Source of the DNA: DAHUXD01 sp963736455
GTDB lineage: Bacteria; Acidobacteriota; Thermoanaerobaculia; UBA5066; Gp7-AA6
Length of the DNA: 64,000 nucleotides
Assembly (NCBI GenBank): GCA_963736455.1
Contig: CAVTON010000001.1
Span: 620,001 to 684,000, forward strand
Direction: 5' to 3'
The notes below the pieces were generated by a model. That model worked only from the letters and a program-made list of their open reading frames with translations. It made no database searches and was not told where the DNA came from. Below, one piece after another: positions 55,639 to 64,000 of this stretch. A program made the translations under genes and the position numbers. The number at the start of each line of letters is the position of its first letter. The first letter of the stretch is position 1.

Positions 55639-56724
55639 CTATATCGTGGACGACGCCCGCCGTCCTGCCGGGAGGGAGGTCGCCGATTCCTCCAATGGCC
55701 GGCGATAGCGATCGTCAAACTCAGGCGACGCGATGAGGCAGTCGACGACACTCGTCCGTTCGATGCCTTTTTGAATCTCGGCGGTATAGAACTGCAGGCC
55801 CTCCGGATCGGCGGCGCGGCCCAGGATCGTCTCGTATGCTCCGGCGACGTACTGCGCCGGTAGAAGGGGCGGGCTCGCAGCGACGTACGCCTCGAGCAGG
55901 TCCCTGATCAGAAGCTCCCCCGAAACGATTCGGGGGACTTCGCTTCCGGGATCGCCGCCAAGCCTCGAGACCAGCGCGCTCAGCGCATCCCGTCGCCATT
56001 TCCTCGCACGGAAGCCGACCTTTTGAGTCGCCGGCCGATCTCGTTCACGATCACGCCGCGCCGTCACCCACATGTATTGAGTGCCGGCCGCAGTCACTTC
56101 CAGGACGGAAAAGCCCAGACGCCGAAGTTCGCGAGAAGCTTCGGCTCCGCCCATTCGGACTCCGTTCCATGAATCCAGCCGCGGACGAGCCGCGCTCGTT
56201 CGCCCGTCCAGCTGAAACCGGAAGATCCCGCCGTCCCGCAGGACTCGCGCCGCCTCGGCAAAGTACCGACGCACGGCGGCTCTGGATGGAATGTGCTGAA
56301 AGACGATGAACGAAAAGACGAAATCGATGGTCCGACTCTCCGTGCGGGAAAGCGTGCCGCGGCTGCGGTAAATCTCCACACGGGGGTCTGCGCGGAACAC
56401 GTCGCGGGCCCGGGCCACCATCTCGCCGGAGATGTCCACGCCGACGATGCGCTCCGCCCTCTCGAGGAAGGGTTGCAGCAGCCGGCCGATGCCGCAGCCG
56501 ATCTCGAGAATTGCCGCGTCCGCCCTCAGGTCGACGCCGCGCAGAACTTGTTTCGCCACGTCGTTCTCGCCGGATTCCCAGAAGACCGACGGAGTGCCGG
56601 CATGGCCGCAATCGATGTAAAAGTGGGGGTTCTCGCGAGCCCGAAGATCCCAGTCGCTCCGCATCCGAAAGCGCGGAAACAGCCAGCTCGGCAGACGCCG
56701 GTCGCGCGCATACGGAATCCGCAC
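55639..56724 (-). CDS. SAM-dependent methyltransferase with C-terminal DUF4214-like domain
   Basis: 361 residues from GTG 56724. Motif I ILEIGCGIGRLLQPFLERA (about residue 75) and VGVDISGEMVARA define the methyltransferase; IDFVFSFIVFQHIPSR and RVLRDGGIFRFQLDG follow. Residues 290-345 (VAGAYETILGRAADPEGLQF) resemble DUF4214, often found in glycan-related proteins. The target is unknown, possibly a sugar or lipid. Confidence 0.82.
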   Translation of the reverse strand: MRIPYARDRRLPSWLFPRFRMRSDWDLRARENPHFYIDCGHAGTPSVFWESGENDVAKQVLRGVDLRADAAILEIGCGIGRLLQPFLERAERIVGVDISGEMVARARDVFRADPRVEIYRSRGTLSRTESRTIDFVFSFIVFQHIPSRAAVRRYFAEAARVLRDGGIFRFQLDGRTSAARPRLDSWNGVRMGGAEASRELRRLGFSVLEVTAAGTQYMWVTARRDRERDRPATQKVGFRARKWRRDALSALVSRLGGDPGSEVPRIVSGELLIRDLLEAYVAASPPLLPAQYVAGAYETILGRAADPEGLQFYTAEIQKGIERTSVVDCLIASPEFDDRYRRPLEESATSLPAGRRASSTI

Positions 56725-56795
56725 GGCTTCAATGCTACCGCTTGCGCCGGACGGGCCCGATGCCGGTCGCGGAGAAGGCCGCGAGGTCTGTTTCG

Positions 56796-57743
56796 TTAGA
56801 TCGACTGGATCCGGACCGAGCCGCCGCTCGTGTGGAGCCGCAGGGTGTTGCCCCCCTTGCCGAGGCTGCCCGTCAGGCTGCCCCGGGAGATCTCGCCCTG
56901 GACGCGGATCGGCAGCTCGGTCTTGACCGAGTTGCCGGAGGCCTGAATCGAGAGGTCCGCGTCGGGATCCAGGGAGACCTCGATCCCGCCTCCGGAGGTC
57001 TCGAGGGTGCCACCCCTGGAATTCCCCTTCGTGAAGGATGCCTCGATGCCGCCGCCGGAGGTATCGGCATGGATGTGCCCGCCCGCCTCGGCGATCCGAA
57101 TGCCGCCGCCGGAGGTCTCGGCATCGATGTCGCCCGTGACCTTCTCGAGCTCGATCGAGCCTCCGGAGGATTCCGCGTGCACGGCCCCGTCGAGGTTGAC
57201 GCCGTCGATGCCTCCGCCCGAGGTCTCCACGCGGATCTTGCCCTGGATGTCCTTGAGCTGGATCGAGCCGCCCGACGTGTCGGCGTCGAGATCGCCGTGG
57301 AGATCCGTGACCCCGATGCTGCCGCCGGAGGTATGGAGCTTGGCCGGCGAACGCATGCCGCTGATCCGGATCGCGCCGCCCGAGGTGTCGATCGAGAGGC
57401 GGGTCTGGGCGGGAACGCGGATCTCGTACTGAACCTTGTCGCCGTGATCCGTGAACCACGAGAACGGGTGCTTCTTTTTCGCGATCACCGTCGCCGAGTC
57501 CGACCCCTCTTCCCAGCGGAAGCTCAACAACTCGTCCAGATCCTTGCGCTTGGAGGTGACGACGATGTGGGCGCCCGAATCCGGACTGCCCGTGACCGTC
57601 ACGGCGCCGAGATCGGTTTCCAGCCGGAACTCACCGCCCGGGGCGAGCTTCAGGTCCTTTTCGATACGGGTGTCGGCCGTGGCCGGAACCGACGCGACGA
57701 AGCCGGCCAGCGCCAGGGCGGCGGGAATGGCGAAACGGTTCAT
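56796..57743 (-). CDS. Secreted DUF4097-type beta-helix protein
   Basis: 315 residues, AGGA ribosome site, signal peptide FAIPAALALAGFVASVPATA. From residue 115 onward about nine turns of roughly 20 residues repeat the pattern D-T-S-G-G-x-I (IDTSGGAIRI, LHTSGGSIGV, ADTSGGSIQL, VETSGGGIDG, AESSGGSIEL), predicting a right-handed beta-helix. Function unknown; likely surface or periplasmic. Confidence 0.85.
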   Translation of the reverse strand: MNRFAIPAALALAGFVASVPATADTRIEKDLKLAPGGEFRLETDLGAVTVTGSPDSGAHIVVTSKRKDLDELLSFRWEEGSDSATVIAKKKHPFSWFTDHGDKVQYEIRVPAQTRLSIDTSGGAIRISGMRSPAKLHTSGGSIGVTDLHGDLDADTSGGSIQLKDIQGKIRVETSGGGIDGVNLDGAVHAESSGGSIELEKVTGDIDAETSGGGIRIAEAGGHIHADTSGGGIEASFTKGNSRGGTLETSGGGIEVSLDPDADLSIQASGNSVKTELPIRVQGEISRGSLTGSLGKGGNTLRLHTSGGSVRIQSI

Positions 57744-57799
57744 GGTTCCTCCCCCTGACCCCCAGATACGCACCTTCCCGCCGGAGGTTCCCGGCCGGC

Positions 57800-58915
57800 T
57801 CAGGAAATCGCCTGGGAGAGCGGCGTGTAGGGACGGCCCTGGGCGTCCGCGACGGCCTTGTAGGTGAGCTTTCCGCCGAAGGTGTTGACGCCCTCGGCCA
57901 GGTGCGCGTCGTCCGCCACGGCCTTCTTCAGACCCTTGTTCGCGAGCTGGAGCGCGTAGCGCAGCGTCGAGTTCGTCAACGCGAACGTCGAGGTCCGCGA
58001 GACGGCCCCCGGCATGTTCGCGACGCAATAGTGGATGACGCCGTCCACGGTGTAGACGGGGTCGGAATGGGTCGTCGCCTTTGTGGTCTCGAAGCAGCCG
58101 CCCTGGTCCACGGCCACGTCCACGGCGACCGCCCCCTTCTTCATCTGGGAGATGAGCTGGCGCGAGACGAGCTTCGGCGCGGCCGCTCCGGGAATCAGCA
58201 CCGCGCCGATCAGCAGGTCCGCCCGGCGGCAGCCCTCCTCGAGCGTGTGCGCATTGGACGCGATGGTCTTGACCCGCCCGAGGAAGATGTCGTCGAGCTC
58301 GCGCATCCGGTCCGGCGACATCTCGAGAATCGTGACGTCGGCCCCCATTCCGGCGGCGACCTTGGCCGCGTTGGTTCCGACGACTCCGCCCCCGATGATG
58401 ACGACGTCCGCCGGAGGAACGCCCGGCACGCCGGAGAGCAGGACCCCCCGGCCGCCGTTCGATTTCTGCAGGAAGTAGGCGCCGACGTGGACGCTCATCC
58501 GGCCCGCGACCTCCGACATCGGCGTCAGCAGCGGCAGCGAGCCGTTCGCCGCGGTGATGGTCTCGTAGGCGACGCCGGAGACCCGGCGCTCGAGCAGCAT
58601 GTCCGTGAGCGCCTTCGCGGGCGCGAGATGAAGGTACGTATAGAGGATCTGGCCCTCGCGCAGGCGTTGATACTCGGGCCCGACCGGCTCCTTGACCTTC
58701 ACGATCATGTCGGCCTTGCCGAAGACCTCGTCGGCGGTTCCGAGGATCGTCGCCCCCGCGGCGGCGTACTGCTCGTCCGGGATTCCGGAACCGACGCCGG
58801 CGTCGTGCTCGACGAACACGGTGTGGCCGGCCGAGACGAGCGCGCGCACGCCGGCGGGCACGAGGCCGACGCGATTCTCGTTGTCCTTGATCTCCTTCGG
58901 CAGCCCGATGATCAT
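57800..58915 (-). CDS. ald: Alanine dehydrogenase
   Basis: Interconverts L-alanine with pyruvate and ammonia using NAD. 371 residues. The N-terminal GLPKEIKDNENRVGLVPAGV, the catalytic Lys/His region KADMIVKVKEPVGPE and ILYTYLHLA, and the NAD loop VVIIGGGVVGTNAAKVAAGM are present. The C-terminal GLKKAVADDAHLAEGVNTFG is typical. Likely co-transcribed with the aldehyde dehydrogenase upstream. Confidence 0.95.
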   Translation of the reverse strand: MIIGLPKEIKDNENRVGLVPAGVRALVSAGHTVFVEHDAGVGSGIPDEQYAAAGATILGTADEVFGKADMIVKVKEPVGPEYQRLREGQILYTYLHLAPAKALTDMLLERRVSGVAYETITAANGSLPLLTPMSEVAGRMSVHVGAYFLQKSNGGRGVLLSGVPGVPPADVVIIGGGVVGTNAAKVAAGMGADVTILEMSPDRMRELDDIFLGRVKTIASNAHTLEEGCRRADLLIGAVLIPGAAAPKLVSRQLISQMKKGAVAVDVAVDQGGCFETTKATTHSDPVYTVDGVIHYCVANMPGAVSRTSTFALTNSTLRYALQLANKGLKKAVADDAHLAEGVNTFGGKLTYKAVADAQGRPYTPLSQAIS

Positions 58916-58954
58916 GCGCGCCCTCTCCTCCTGCGTCTCGTCTTCGTCGCTTCT

Positions 58955-60457
58955 TCAGTGCGTGTCGATCTGCGCCTTCTGCAGCTTCCCGGAGAAGTCC
59001 ACGTAGATCGACTTCCACTCCGTGAAGACGTCGAGGCCGGCGATGCCCGCCTCGCGGTGACCGTTGCCGGTGTCCTTGATGCCCCCGAACGGCAGATGGA
59101 CCTCGGCGCCGATCGTGGACGAATTGACGTAGAAGATGCCCGTCTCGAACTCGTTCATCGCGCGGAAGGCCTTGTTGACGTCCTGCGTGTAGATGGACCC
59201 CGACAGCCCGTAGGACACCGAGTTCGCGACCTGGATTCCCTCCTCGAGCGAACCGATCGGCACGACCGTCGTCACCGGACCGAAGATCTCCTCGCAGGCG
59301 ACCCGCATCTTCGCGTTCGCGTCGGCGAAGACGGTCGGCTCGTGGAACCAACCCCTGCCGAGCGCGCCGGCGGTCAGCTTGTTGCCCCCGGTCAGGAGCT
59401 TCGCGCCCTCGGCCTTGCCGATCTCGACGTACTTCGCGACGGTCTCGCGCTGCTTCTCGGAGATGCAGGGACCCATGTCGATCTTCTCGTCGAGGCCGTT
59501 GCCGACGCGGAGCGCCTTCACGCGGCCCACCAGCTTCTCGAGGAACGCGTCGTAGACCTTTCGATGGACCAGGAGGCGCGAGGACGCGGTGCAGCGCTGC
59601 CCCGTGGTCCCGAAGGCCCCCCAGACCGAGCCGTCCACGGCGAGGTCCACGTCGGCGTCGTCCATGACGAGGATCGCGTTCTTGCCGCCCATCTCGAGAT
59701 GAAGGCGCTTGAACGTGGGAGCGCAGGCCTTCGAGATCTGGCGCCCGACTTCGGTCGAGCCCGTGTAGGAGACGACCTTCACGTCCGGATGCTCGACGAG
59801 CGGATTGCCGACTTCCCCGCCCGAGCCCATCACGACGTTGAAGACGCCGGCGGGAAGGCCCGCCTCCTCGAACACCCTCGCGAGGGCGACGACGGAGGCC
59901 GGCGTGTCGGTGGCCGGCTTGATCACGATCGTGTTTCCCGCAATCAGCGCCGCCATGGACTTCCACGCCGGGATGGCCATCGGGAAGTTCCAGGGGGTGA
60001 CGAACGCGCAGACGCCGACGGGCTGGCGTACGCACATCGCCCACTTGTTCGGCAGCTCCGAGGGCGTCGTGAAGCCGAAGAGCCGCCTCCCCTCGCCCGC
60101 GGCGAGAAACGCCATGTCGATGGCTTCCTGCACGTCGCCCCGCGTCTCGGCGAGGACCTTGCCCATCTCCCGCGTCATCAGGCGCGCGAGCTTTTCCTTG
60201 TCCCGCCTCAGGATCTCGCCGGCCGCATACAGCACCTCGGCGCGCCGGGGCGCGGGCGTGTTTCTCCAGCCGGGAAACGCCTTCTTCGCCGCGGCGACGG
60301 CCGCGTCCACGTCGGCCTTGCCGCTCTTCGGAAAGAGCCCGACGAGCTCGTCGCGATCGGCCGGATTGCGGTCCTCGAAGGTCTGGCCCGAGGCGGCCGG
60401 GACCCACTTTCCGCCGATGAAGTTGGATTCGGTTTCGACTGCGATTTCCGTGGCCAT
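58955..60457 (-). CDS. NAD(P)-dependent aldehyde dehydrogenase
   Basis: 500 residues, strong ribosome site (GGAGGAGAGG) before ATG 60457. The catalytic Cys is in FGTTGQRCTASSRLLV and Glu in RLHLEMGGKNAILV; Asn in VTPWNFPMAIP. The sequence resembles semialdehyde dehydrogenases of amino-acid breakdown (alpha-aminoadipic or ketoglutaric semialdehyde type), and the next gene, alanine dehydrogenase, would fit such a route. The exact substrate is not readable. ATGA overlap with bactofilin. Confidence 0.88.
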   Translation of the reverse strand: MATEIAVETESNFIGGKWVPAASGQTFEDRNPADRDELVGLFPKSGKADVDAAVAAAKKAFPGWRNTPAPRRAEVLYAAGEILRRDKEKLARLMTREMGKVLAETRGDVQEAIDMAFLAAGEGRRLFGFTTPSELPNKWAMCVRQPVGVCAFVTPWNFPMAIPAWKSMAALIAGNTIVIKPATDTPASVVALARVFEEAGLPAGVFNVVMGSGGEVGNPLVEHPDVKVVSYTGSTEVGRQISKACAPTFKRLHLEMGGKNAILVMDDADVDLAVDGSVWGAFGTTGQRCTASSRLLVHRKVYDAFLEKLVGRVKALRVGNGLDEKIDMGPCISEKQRETVAKYVEIGKAEGAKLLTGGNKLTAGALGRGWFHEPTVFADANAKMRVACEEIFGPVTTVVPIGSLEEGIQVANSVSYGLSGSIYTQDVNKAFRAMNEFETGIFYVNSSTIGAEVHLPFGGIKDTGNGHREAGIAGLDVFTEWKSIYVDFSGKLQKAQIDTH

Positions 60458-60885
60458 CACCTCTCCTCCGCTTTGTTCTGCGCCGGGGCTGCGGCCGGAG
60501 CCGCCGTGGCCATGGCCACGTTGCCCTGAAGTTGAGCCCCCTCCGCGATGACGACCTTGGGGGCGCTGACGTTGCCTTCGACGAAGGCCGACGCGAGCAG
60601 CTCGGCCCGCTCGTCGGCGCGCACCTGTCCATGGACCCGGCCTCCGACGACGACCGACCGGGCATGGATGTCGCCCTTCGTCTCGGCGCCGCGGGCCACG
60701 ACGACCCTTCGGGGGACGTCGATGTTGCCCTCGAAGCGGCCGTGGATCGCGATGTCCTCGTCTCCCGTGATCTCTCCGACGAATCGCGCCCGGGCGCCGA
60801 TCACGGTCGCCGGTGCGGCGGACGGCGGCGTCTCCGGCGCCGGCGGCGGCGCGGCCGAGCCGTCCGACTTCCCAAAAATGGCCAT
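60457..60885 (-). CDS. Bactofilin (polymer-forming cytoskeletal protein)
   Basis: 142 residues. A Pro/Ala-rich tail precedes a beta-helical core with the repeated pattern ARFVGEITGDEDIAIHGRFE, GNIDVPRRVVVARGA, GDIHARSVVVGGRVHGQV and GNVSAPKVVIAEGAQLQGNV. Ends in another Ala/Pro-rich tail. Bactofilins self-assemble without nucleotide and often position cell-wall enzymes. Confidence 0.9.
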   Translation of the reverse strand: MAIFGKSDGSAAPPPAPETPPSAAPATVIGARARFVGEITGDEDIAIHGRFEGNIDVPRRVVVARGAETKGDIHARSVVVGGRVHGQVRADERAELLASAFVEGNVSAPKVVIAEGAQLQGNVAMATAAPAAAPAQNKAEER

Positions 60886-60930
60886 TCCCCTCCCCGAAAG
60901 CGCGTAAGTCTAGCAGGGTCCGACCGGGCC

Positions 60931-61899
60931 TCAGGGCTGCGGTGAGGCGCTCCAGTCGAGGAGGATCTTTCCGGCGTTCCGGTTCGCGCGCATGCGCGAG
61001 AACGCCTCGCCGGCTCGCGCGGGAGCGAAGATCGAGTCGATCGCGGCGGAGAGCGCGGCCGACTCGAAGCCGGGGAAGATCTCCGATCGGAAGCGCGTCA
61101 CCAGCGCGGCCTTCTCCTCGCGGGAACGCGCGCGCAGCGTCGATCCGATGACCCGTGCGCGTTTGCCCATCAAACGGGCGATGTCGAGCTCGGCCTTCGC
61201 GCCCGACATCGTCGCCAGAAAGACGATCCGTCCGCCGGTCCGAAGCACGGAGAGATCGCCGGCGAGCGTGTCCGCCCCGACAGGATCGAGGACGACGTCG
61301 ATCGCGTCGGGACCCCACGCGCTCTCGATGGCGTCGGAGAAATTGCCGGCCGCGGTGTCGATCGCGAGCTCCGCGCCGGCCTGCCGGAGCGCCGGCACCT
61401 TGTCCGCGCTGCGCGTGGTGGCGGCCGAAGAGGCGCCGACGTAGCGAGCGATCTGGATTCCGGCAAGGCCCACGCCCGACGCCCCGGCATGGATCAGCGC
61501 GCGGCCGCCGCGCTCGAGGCCGCCCTCGATCACGAGATTCAGGTATGCCGTCAGGAAGGCTTCGGGAATCGCCGAGGCCTCGATCAGGCCGAGGCCGGAC
61601 GGCGCCGGGAGGATCTGGCCCCGCGGCACGGCGGCGTACTCGGCATGCGCGCCCCCGGCGACGAGCGCGCAGACCTGCTCTCCCGAGCCGACGACCGTTC
61701 CCGACAGCTCGAGTCCCAGCGTCTCGGGCTCGCCCGGAGGCGCCGGATAGCGTCCCGCGATCTGCGACAGGTCCGCGCGATTGAGGCCCGACGCCGCGAC
61801 TCGAACGAGGACCTCGTCCGGGCCCGGGGTCGGGCGCTCGACCTCGGCGAGCGCGCATCGATAGCCCTCGCCGTCCACGGCGGCCTCGAGGACTCTCAA
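60931..61899 (-). CDS. Quinone oxidoreductase-like medium-chain dehydrogenase
   Basis: 322 residues from TTG 61899, overlapping the previous stop (TTGA). GroES-like region PGPDEVLVRVAASGLNRADL with no zinc ligands, then the NADPH loop ALIHAGASGVGLAGIQIARY and VLDPVGADTLAGDL. This is the zeta-crystallin/QOR type acting on quinones or enoyl substrates. Substrate unknown. Confidence 0.86.
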   Translation of the reverse strand: MRVLEAAVDGEGYRCALAEVERPTPGPDEVLVRVAASGLNRADLSQIAGRYPAPPGEPETLGLELSGTVVGSGEQVCALVAGGAHAEYAAVPRGQILPAPSGLGLIEASAIPEAFLTAYLNLVIEGGLERGGRALIHAGASGVGLAGIQIARYVGASSAATTRSADKVPALRQAGAELAIDTAAGNFSDAIESAWGPDAIDVVLDPVGADTLAGDLSVLRTGGRIVFLATMSGAKAELDIARLMGKRARVIGSTLRARSREEKAALVTRFRSEIFPGFESAALSAAIDSIFAPARAGEAFSRMRANRNAGKILLDWSASPQP

Positions 61900-63059
61900 T
61901 CGACCTCCGCGGCAAAGGAAAACGCGTTTCCCCGCCGCAGGATCGCGCCGGCGAGCCCGCATCCGACGGCCAGGATCGTCAGCGGATCCCACCACAGCCC
62001 GAAGTCGTGGGTGACCCTCCAGAAGACTTCCGGCAGGATTCCGACCGACAGCAGCGTGAACGCGAGAAACCACCCGGCCCGCCGCGTGGCCGGCCGCTCG
62101 AGCAGGACCGCGGCGCTGACGGCGAAGGCGGGGGCGACGATCGCATAGCTGTTCTTCTCGGTCATCGGATTGAAGAGCATGAGGTAGATCGTCGCGAGCA
62201 GCACGAGCGTGAGCGCGCGCCATGGTTCGCGGGTCCTCGGCGCGGCGCGGAGCCAGAGCGCGAGCGTGGCGACGGCGGCCGTCCCGCGCAGGGCGAGCGC
62301 CGCGGCGCGGGAGAGGCCGAGGCCCGCGATGCGCAGCAGAGCGGTGAGATCGGCGAACCGGTTCTCGGTCGTCCGCGACCAGCCCGCGAGGTGCTCCCAG
62401 GCCGCGCCGTACTGCGCGGCGGCGTACGCGGGAGGCGCAAACGCGAAAGGCAGCGCCGCGAGAAGCACGAGGCCGATCGACAGCGGCAGGAGGAGACGGC
62501 GGTAGAACCAGGGCGCGAGGAGGACCAGGACCAGCCCGAGCGGCTTGACCGCGACGAGGGCAACCAGGCAAGCCGCCGCCGAGGCCCACCGCTGTGCGGC
62601 GAGGCTCGCCGCGAGGAGCAGACACAGCCCTCCGAAGGCGAGGTTGGTCTGGCCGTTGCGCACCGCGCCCAGGCACGGCGCCAGGGAAAGCAGCGCCGCG
62701 GCAAAAAAGAGCCGCCCCGGTTCGCGCTCCCTGGCCCGACGGAGAAACGCCGTCATTCCTCCGAGAACCAGCGCGACCGAGAGGGCCCGCCAGAGGATGT
62801 CGCCGAGCGGCACCGGCAGCGCGTGGAAGGGCGCGAAGAGCAGCGCGAACTGCGGCAGGTAGTGGTAGCCCCGCGGATCCGCGTAGAGATTTCCGTGCGC
62901 CCACCAGCGCTCGGCGGCGAGATGGAACACCGGCGTCACGGACCGCCTCGCCGGATCCCGGGCGACCATCACTCCGACGACGAGGAGAGGCAGCAGCCAG
63001 ACCGCGACGCCGAGCGCGAAGCCCCGGTTCGGTCTCTCGATCTCTTCGCGCGCCGTCAT
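61896..63059 (-). CDS. Polytopic membrane protein, GT87/DUF2029-like glycosyltransferase
   Basis: 387 residues from ATG 63059, with about ten hydrophobic helices. FHLAAERWWAHGNLYADPRG follows the first helix and LAPCLGAVRNGQTNLAFGGL the middle, as in DUF2029 mannosyltransferase-like proteins that use polyprenyl-phosphate sugars. FNPMTEKNSYAIVAPAF is also typical. An upstream start at 63119 is possible. Function inferred from the family. Confidence 0.78.
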   Translation of the reverse strand: MTAREEIERPNRGFALGVAVWLLPLLVVGVMVARDPARRSVTPVFHLAAERWWAHGNLYADPRGYHYLPQFALLFAPFHALPVPLGDILWRALSVALVLGGMTAFLRRAREREPGRLFFAAALLSLAPCLGAVRNGQTNLAFGGLCLLLAASLAAQRWASAAACLVALVAVKPLGLVLVLLAPWFYRRLLLPLSIGLVLLAALPFAFAPPAYAAAQYGAAWEHLAGWSRTTENRFADLTALLRIAGLGLSRAAALALRGTAAVATLALWLRAAPRTREPWRALTLVLLATIYLMLFNPMTEKNSYAIVAPAFAVSAAVLLERPATRRAGWFLAFTLLSVGILPEVFWRVTHDFGLWWDPLTILAVGCGLAGAILRRGNAFSFAAEVD

Positions 63060-63115
63060 GAGTCGCGGGGATTCTAGCCCGCGGACCGACTGGACCCGGG
63101 CAGCCGAGCGGACGG

Positions 63116-64000
63116 TCAAACGGCCTGCAAGGCCGCCCAGGCGCTGCCCGGCAGATCCGACAGGAGCGCCATTCCCACGGTCGAGACGATCGCGCCGGCT
63201 TCCGTGATCAGCGCGCCCTCGACTCCCGCGACGGCTTCGAGCAGCGCCAGTCCAGCCTCCGCCCCGAGCAGGAACGCCGCCGTCGCGAACCGTCCCGCGC
63301 GAAAGGCCGATCCCGCAACCACGGTCGCGGAGGAGAGCCCGCGGGCAGGCCAGCCCGTGCGGGCGTCGAGGATGTGGTGATACCGAACTCCTCCGTGGAT
63401 GAATCCTCGCGCATAGTCGCCGGACGTGGCGATCCCCGCGTCGCTCAGGGTGCGCACGGCGAACCGGCAGCGCTGGCGTCGGCGGGGGTCCGCGACGCCG
63501 ATCCGCCAGGGGTGGCCGTCTCCGCGACTACCGACGGTGCACACGTCGCCGGCGAAATTGACGATGGCGGATTCGATCCCCTCGTCTCTCAGAATCCGCG
63601 CGGCGCGGTCGACGGCGTATTCCTTTCCGACGCCGCCGAGGTCGATCTCCATTCCCGCCTTGCGGAGAAAAACCGTGCCATTGCGGATCGACACGGCCTC
63701 GGCGTTGACGAGCGGAAGGAGCGCATCGATCTCCGGCTGGGACGGGACACGGCCGTTCTTGAAGTCCCACGCTCGCCGAAGAGCCCCGACGGTCGGGTCG
63801 AACCGGCCGTCGGTCATCCGGGAGAGGTCGAGCGCCGCCTGCACGAGCATCTCCGTCTCGACGTCGACGGCGACGGGCGTGCGTCCCGCCATCCGGTTGA
63901 TCTCCGAGACGACGCTCGCCTCCCGGTAACGCGAGTACTTCCGCTCGATACGCGTGGCCTCGTCCTCCACGGCCCGCGCGATCCGCTCGGCGCGCTCCCG
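63116..64000 (-). CDS. apbE: FAD:protein FMN transferase (N-terminus outside window)
   Basis: Attaches FMN to Thr of target flavoproteins. At least 294 residues are visible; the frame is open to the right edge. IERKYSRYREASVVSEINRM, GRFDPTVGALRRAWDF, GMEIDLGGVGKEYAVDRAAR, the metal-site SGDYARGFIHGGVRYHHILD and ARTGWPARGLSSATVVA identify ApbE. Possible targets such as Nqr, Rnf or periplasmic reductases are not in the window. Confidence 0.93.
   Translation of the reverse strand, partial: RERAERIARAVEDEATRIERKYSRYREASVVSEINRMAGRTPVAVDVETEMLVQAALDLSRMTDGRFDPTVGALRRAWDFKNGRVPSQPEIDALLPLVNAEAVSIRNGTVFLRKAGMEIDLGGVGKEYAVDRAARILRDEGIESAIVNFAGDVCTVGSRGDGHPWRIGVADPRRRQRCRFAVRTLSDAGIATSGDYARGFIHGGVRYHHILDARTGWPARGLSSATVVAGSAFRAGRFATAAFLLGAEAGLALLEAVAGVEGALITEAGAIVSTVGMALLSDLPGSAWAALQAV

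Overview
The window is one stretch of a GC-rich bacterial chromosome with tightly packed genes, many of them joined by 4-base ATGA or GTGA stop/start overlaps. Complex I, cell-wall, tRNA-synthetase and tryptophan genes mark it as a chromosome. Bactofilin, DUF4097 and FecR/DUF6600 secreted proteins, a YpdA-type reductase and an ExeA/GspB pair fit an Acidobacteriota-like organism. That placement is inference only; no rRNA or ribosomal protein is present to settle it. No tRNA, rRNA, CRISPR array or intact insertion sequence was seen.

Layout. 1-10.1 kb: the distal part of a nuo operon (nuoE partial, F, G, H, J, K, L, M, N). nuoF carries a one-base frameshift and nuoI is absent from its usual place between H and J. 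10.1-14 kb: glutamate dehydrogenase, then opposite-strand housekeeping and hypothetical genes. 14.1-17.9 kb: a lower-GC accessory island. It has two tandem copies of an unrecognised two-gene module: a small protein resembling only region 2 of a sigma factor, followed by a TPR protein. Upstream is a 17-bp palindrome. 18-23.8 kb: PBP4-like DacB and a divergently transcribed RecB-nuclease/XPD-type helicase share a compact promoter. 23.9-28 kb: PP2C phosphatase, J-domain/TPR protein and a RodZ-like protein flanked by two related repeat proteins.

28-36.2 kb: an aroDE-trpE-G-D-C-F-B-A operon, read on the minus strand. It is preceded by what looks like a complete ribosome-mediated attenuator: a TTGACA promoter, a 16-residue leader peptide with three consecutive Trp codons, competing RNA segments and a terminator just before aroDE. 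This is the clearest regulatory system in the window. Chorismate-pathway enzymes and Trp synthesis would thus respond together to charged tRNA-Trp, while TrpE keeps an LLES feedback motif.

36-50 kb: cysS and def, a FecR/DUF6600 protein, a TMP-synthase-like protein, an MscS channel with a cyclic-nucleotide domain, acpS, and ileS-lspA-lgt-rluD. lgt appears to use an ATT start. 50-64 kb: GspB/ExeA-like secretion accessory pair; an ECF sigma factor coupled to an alkyltransferase that carries an Ada-type zinc domain at its C-terminus; YpdA; amidohydrolase; methyltransferase; DUF4097 beta-helix protein; alanine dehydrogenase; aldehyde dehydrogenase; bactofilin; quinone oxidoreductase; GT87-like membrane protein; and ApbE, cut by the window edge.

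Coordinates and starts were derived by reading the sequence. Functions come from recognised motifs, not database searches.
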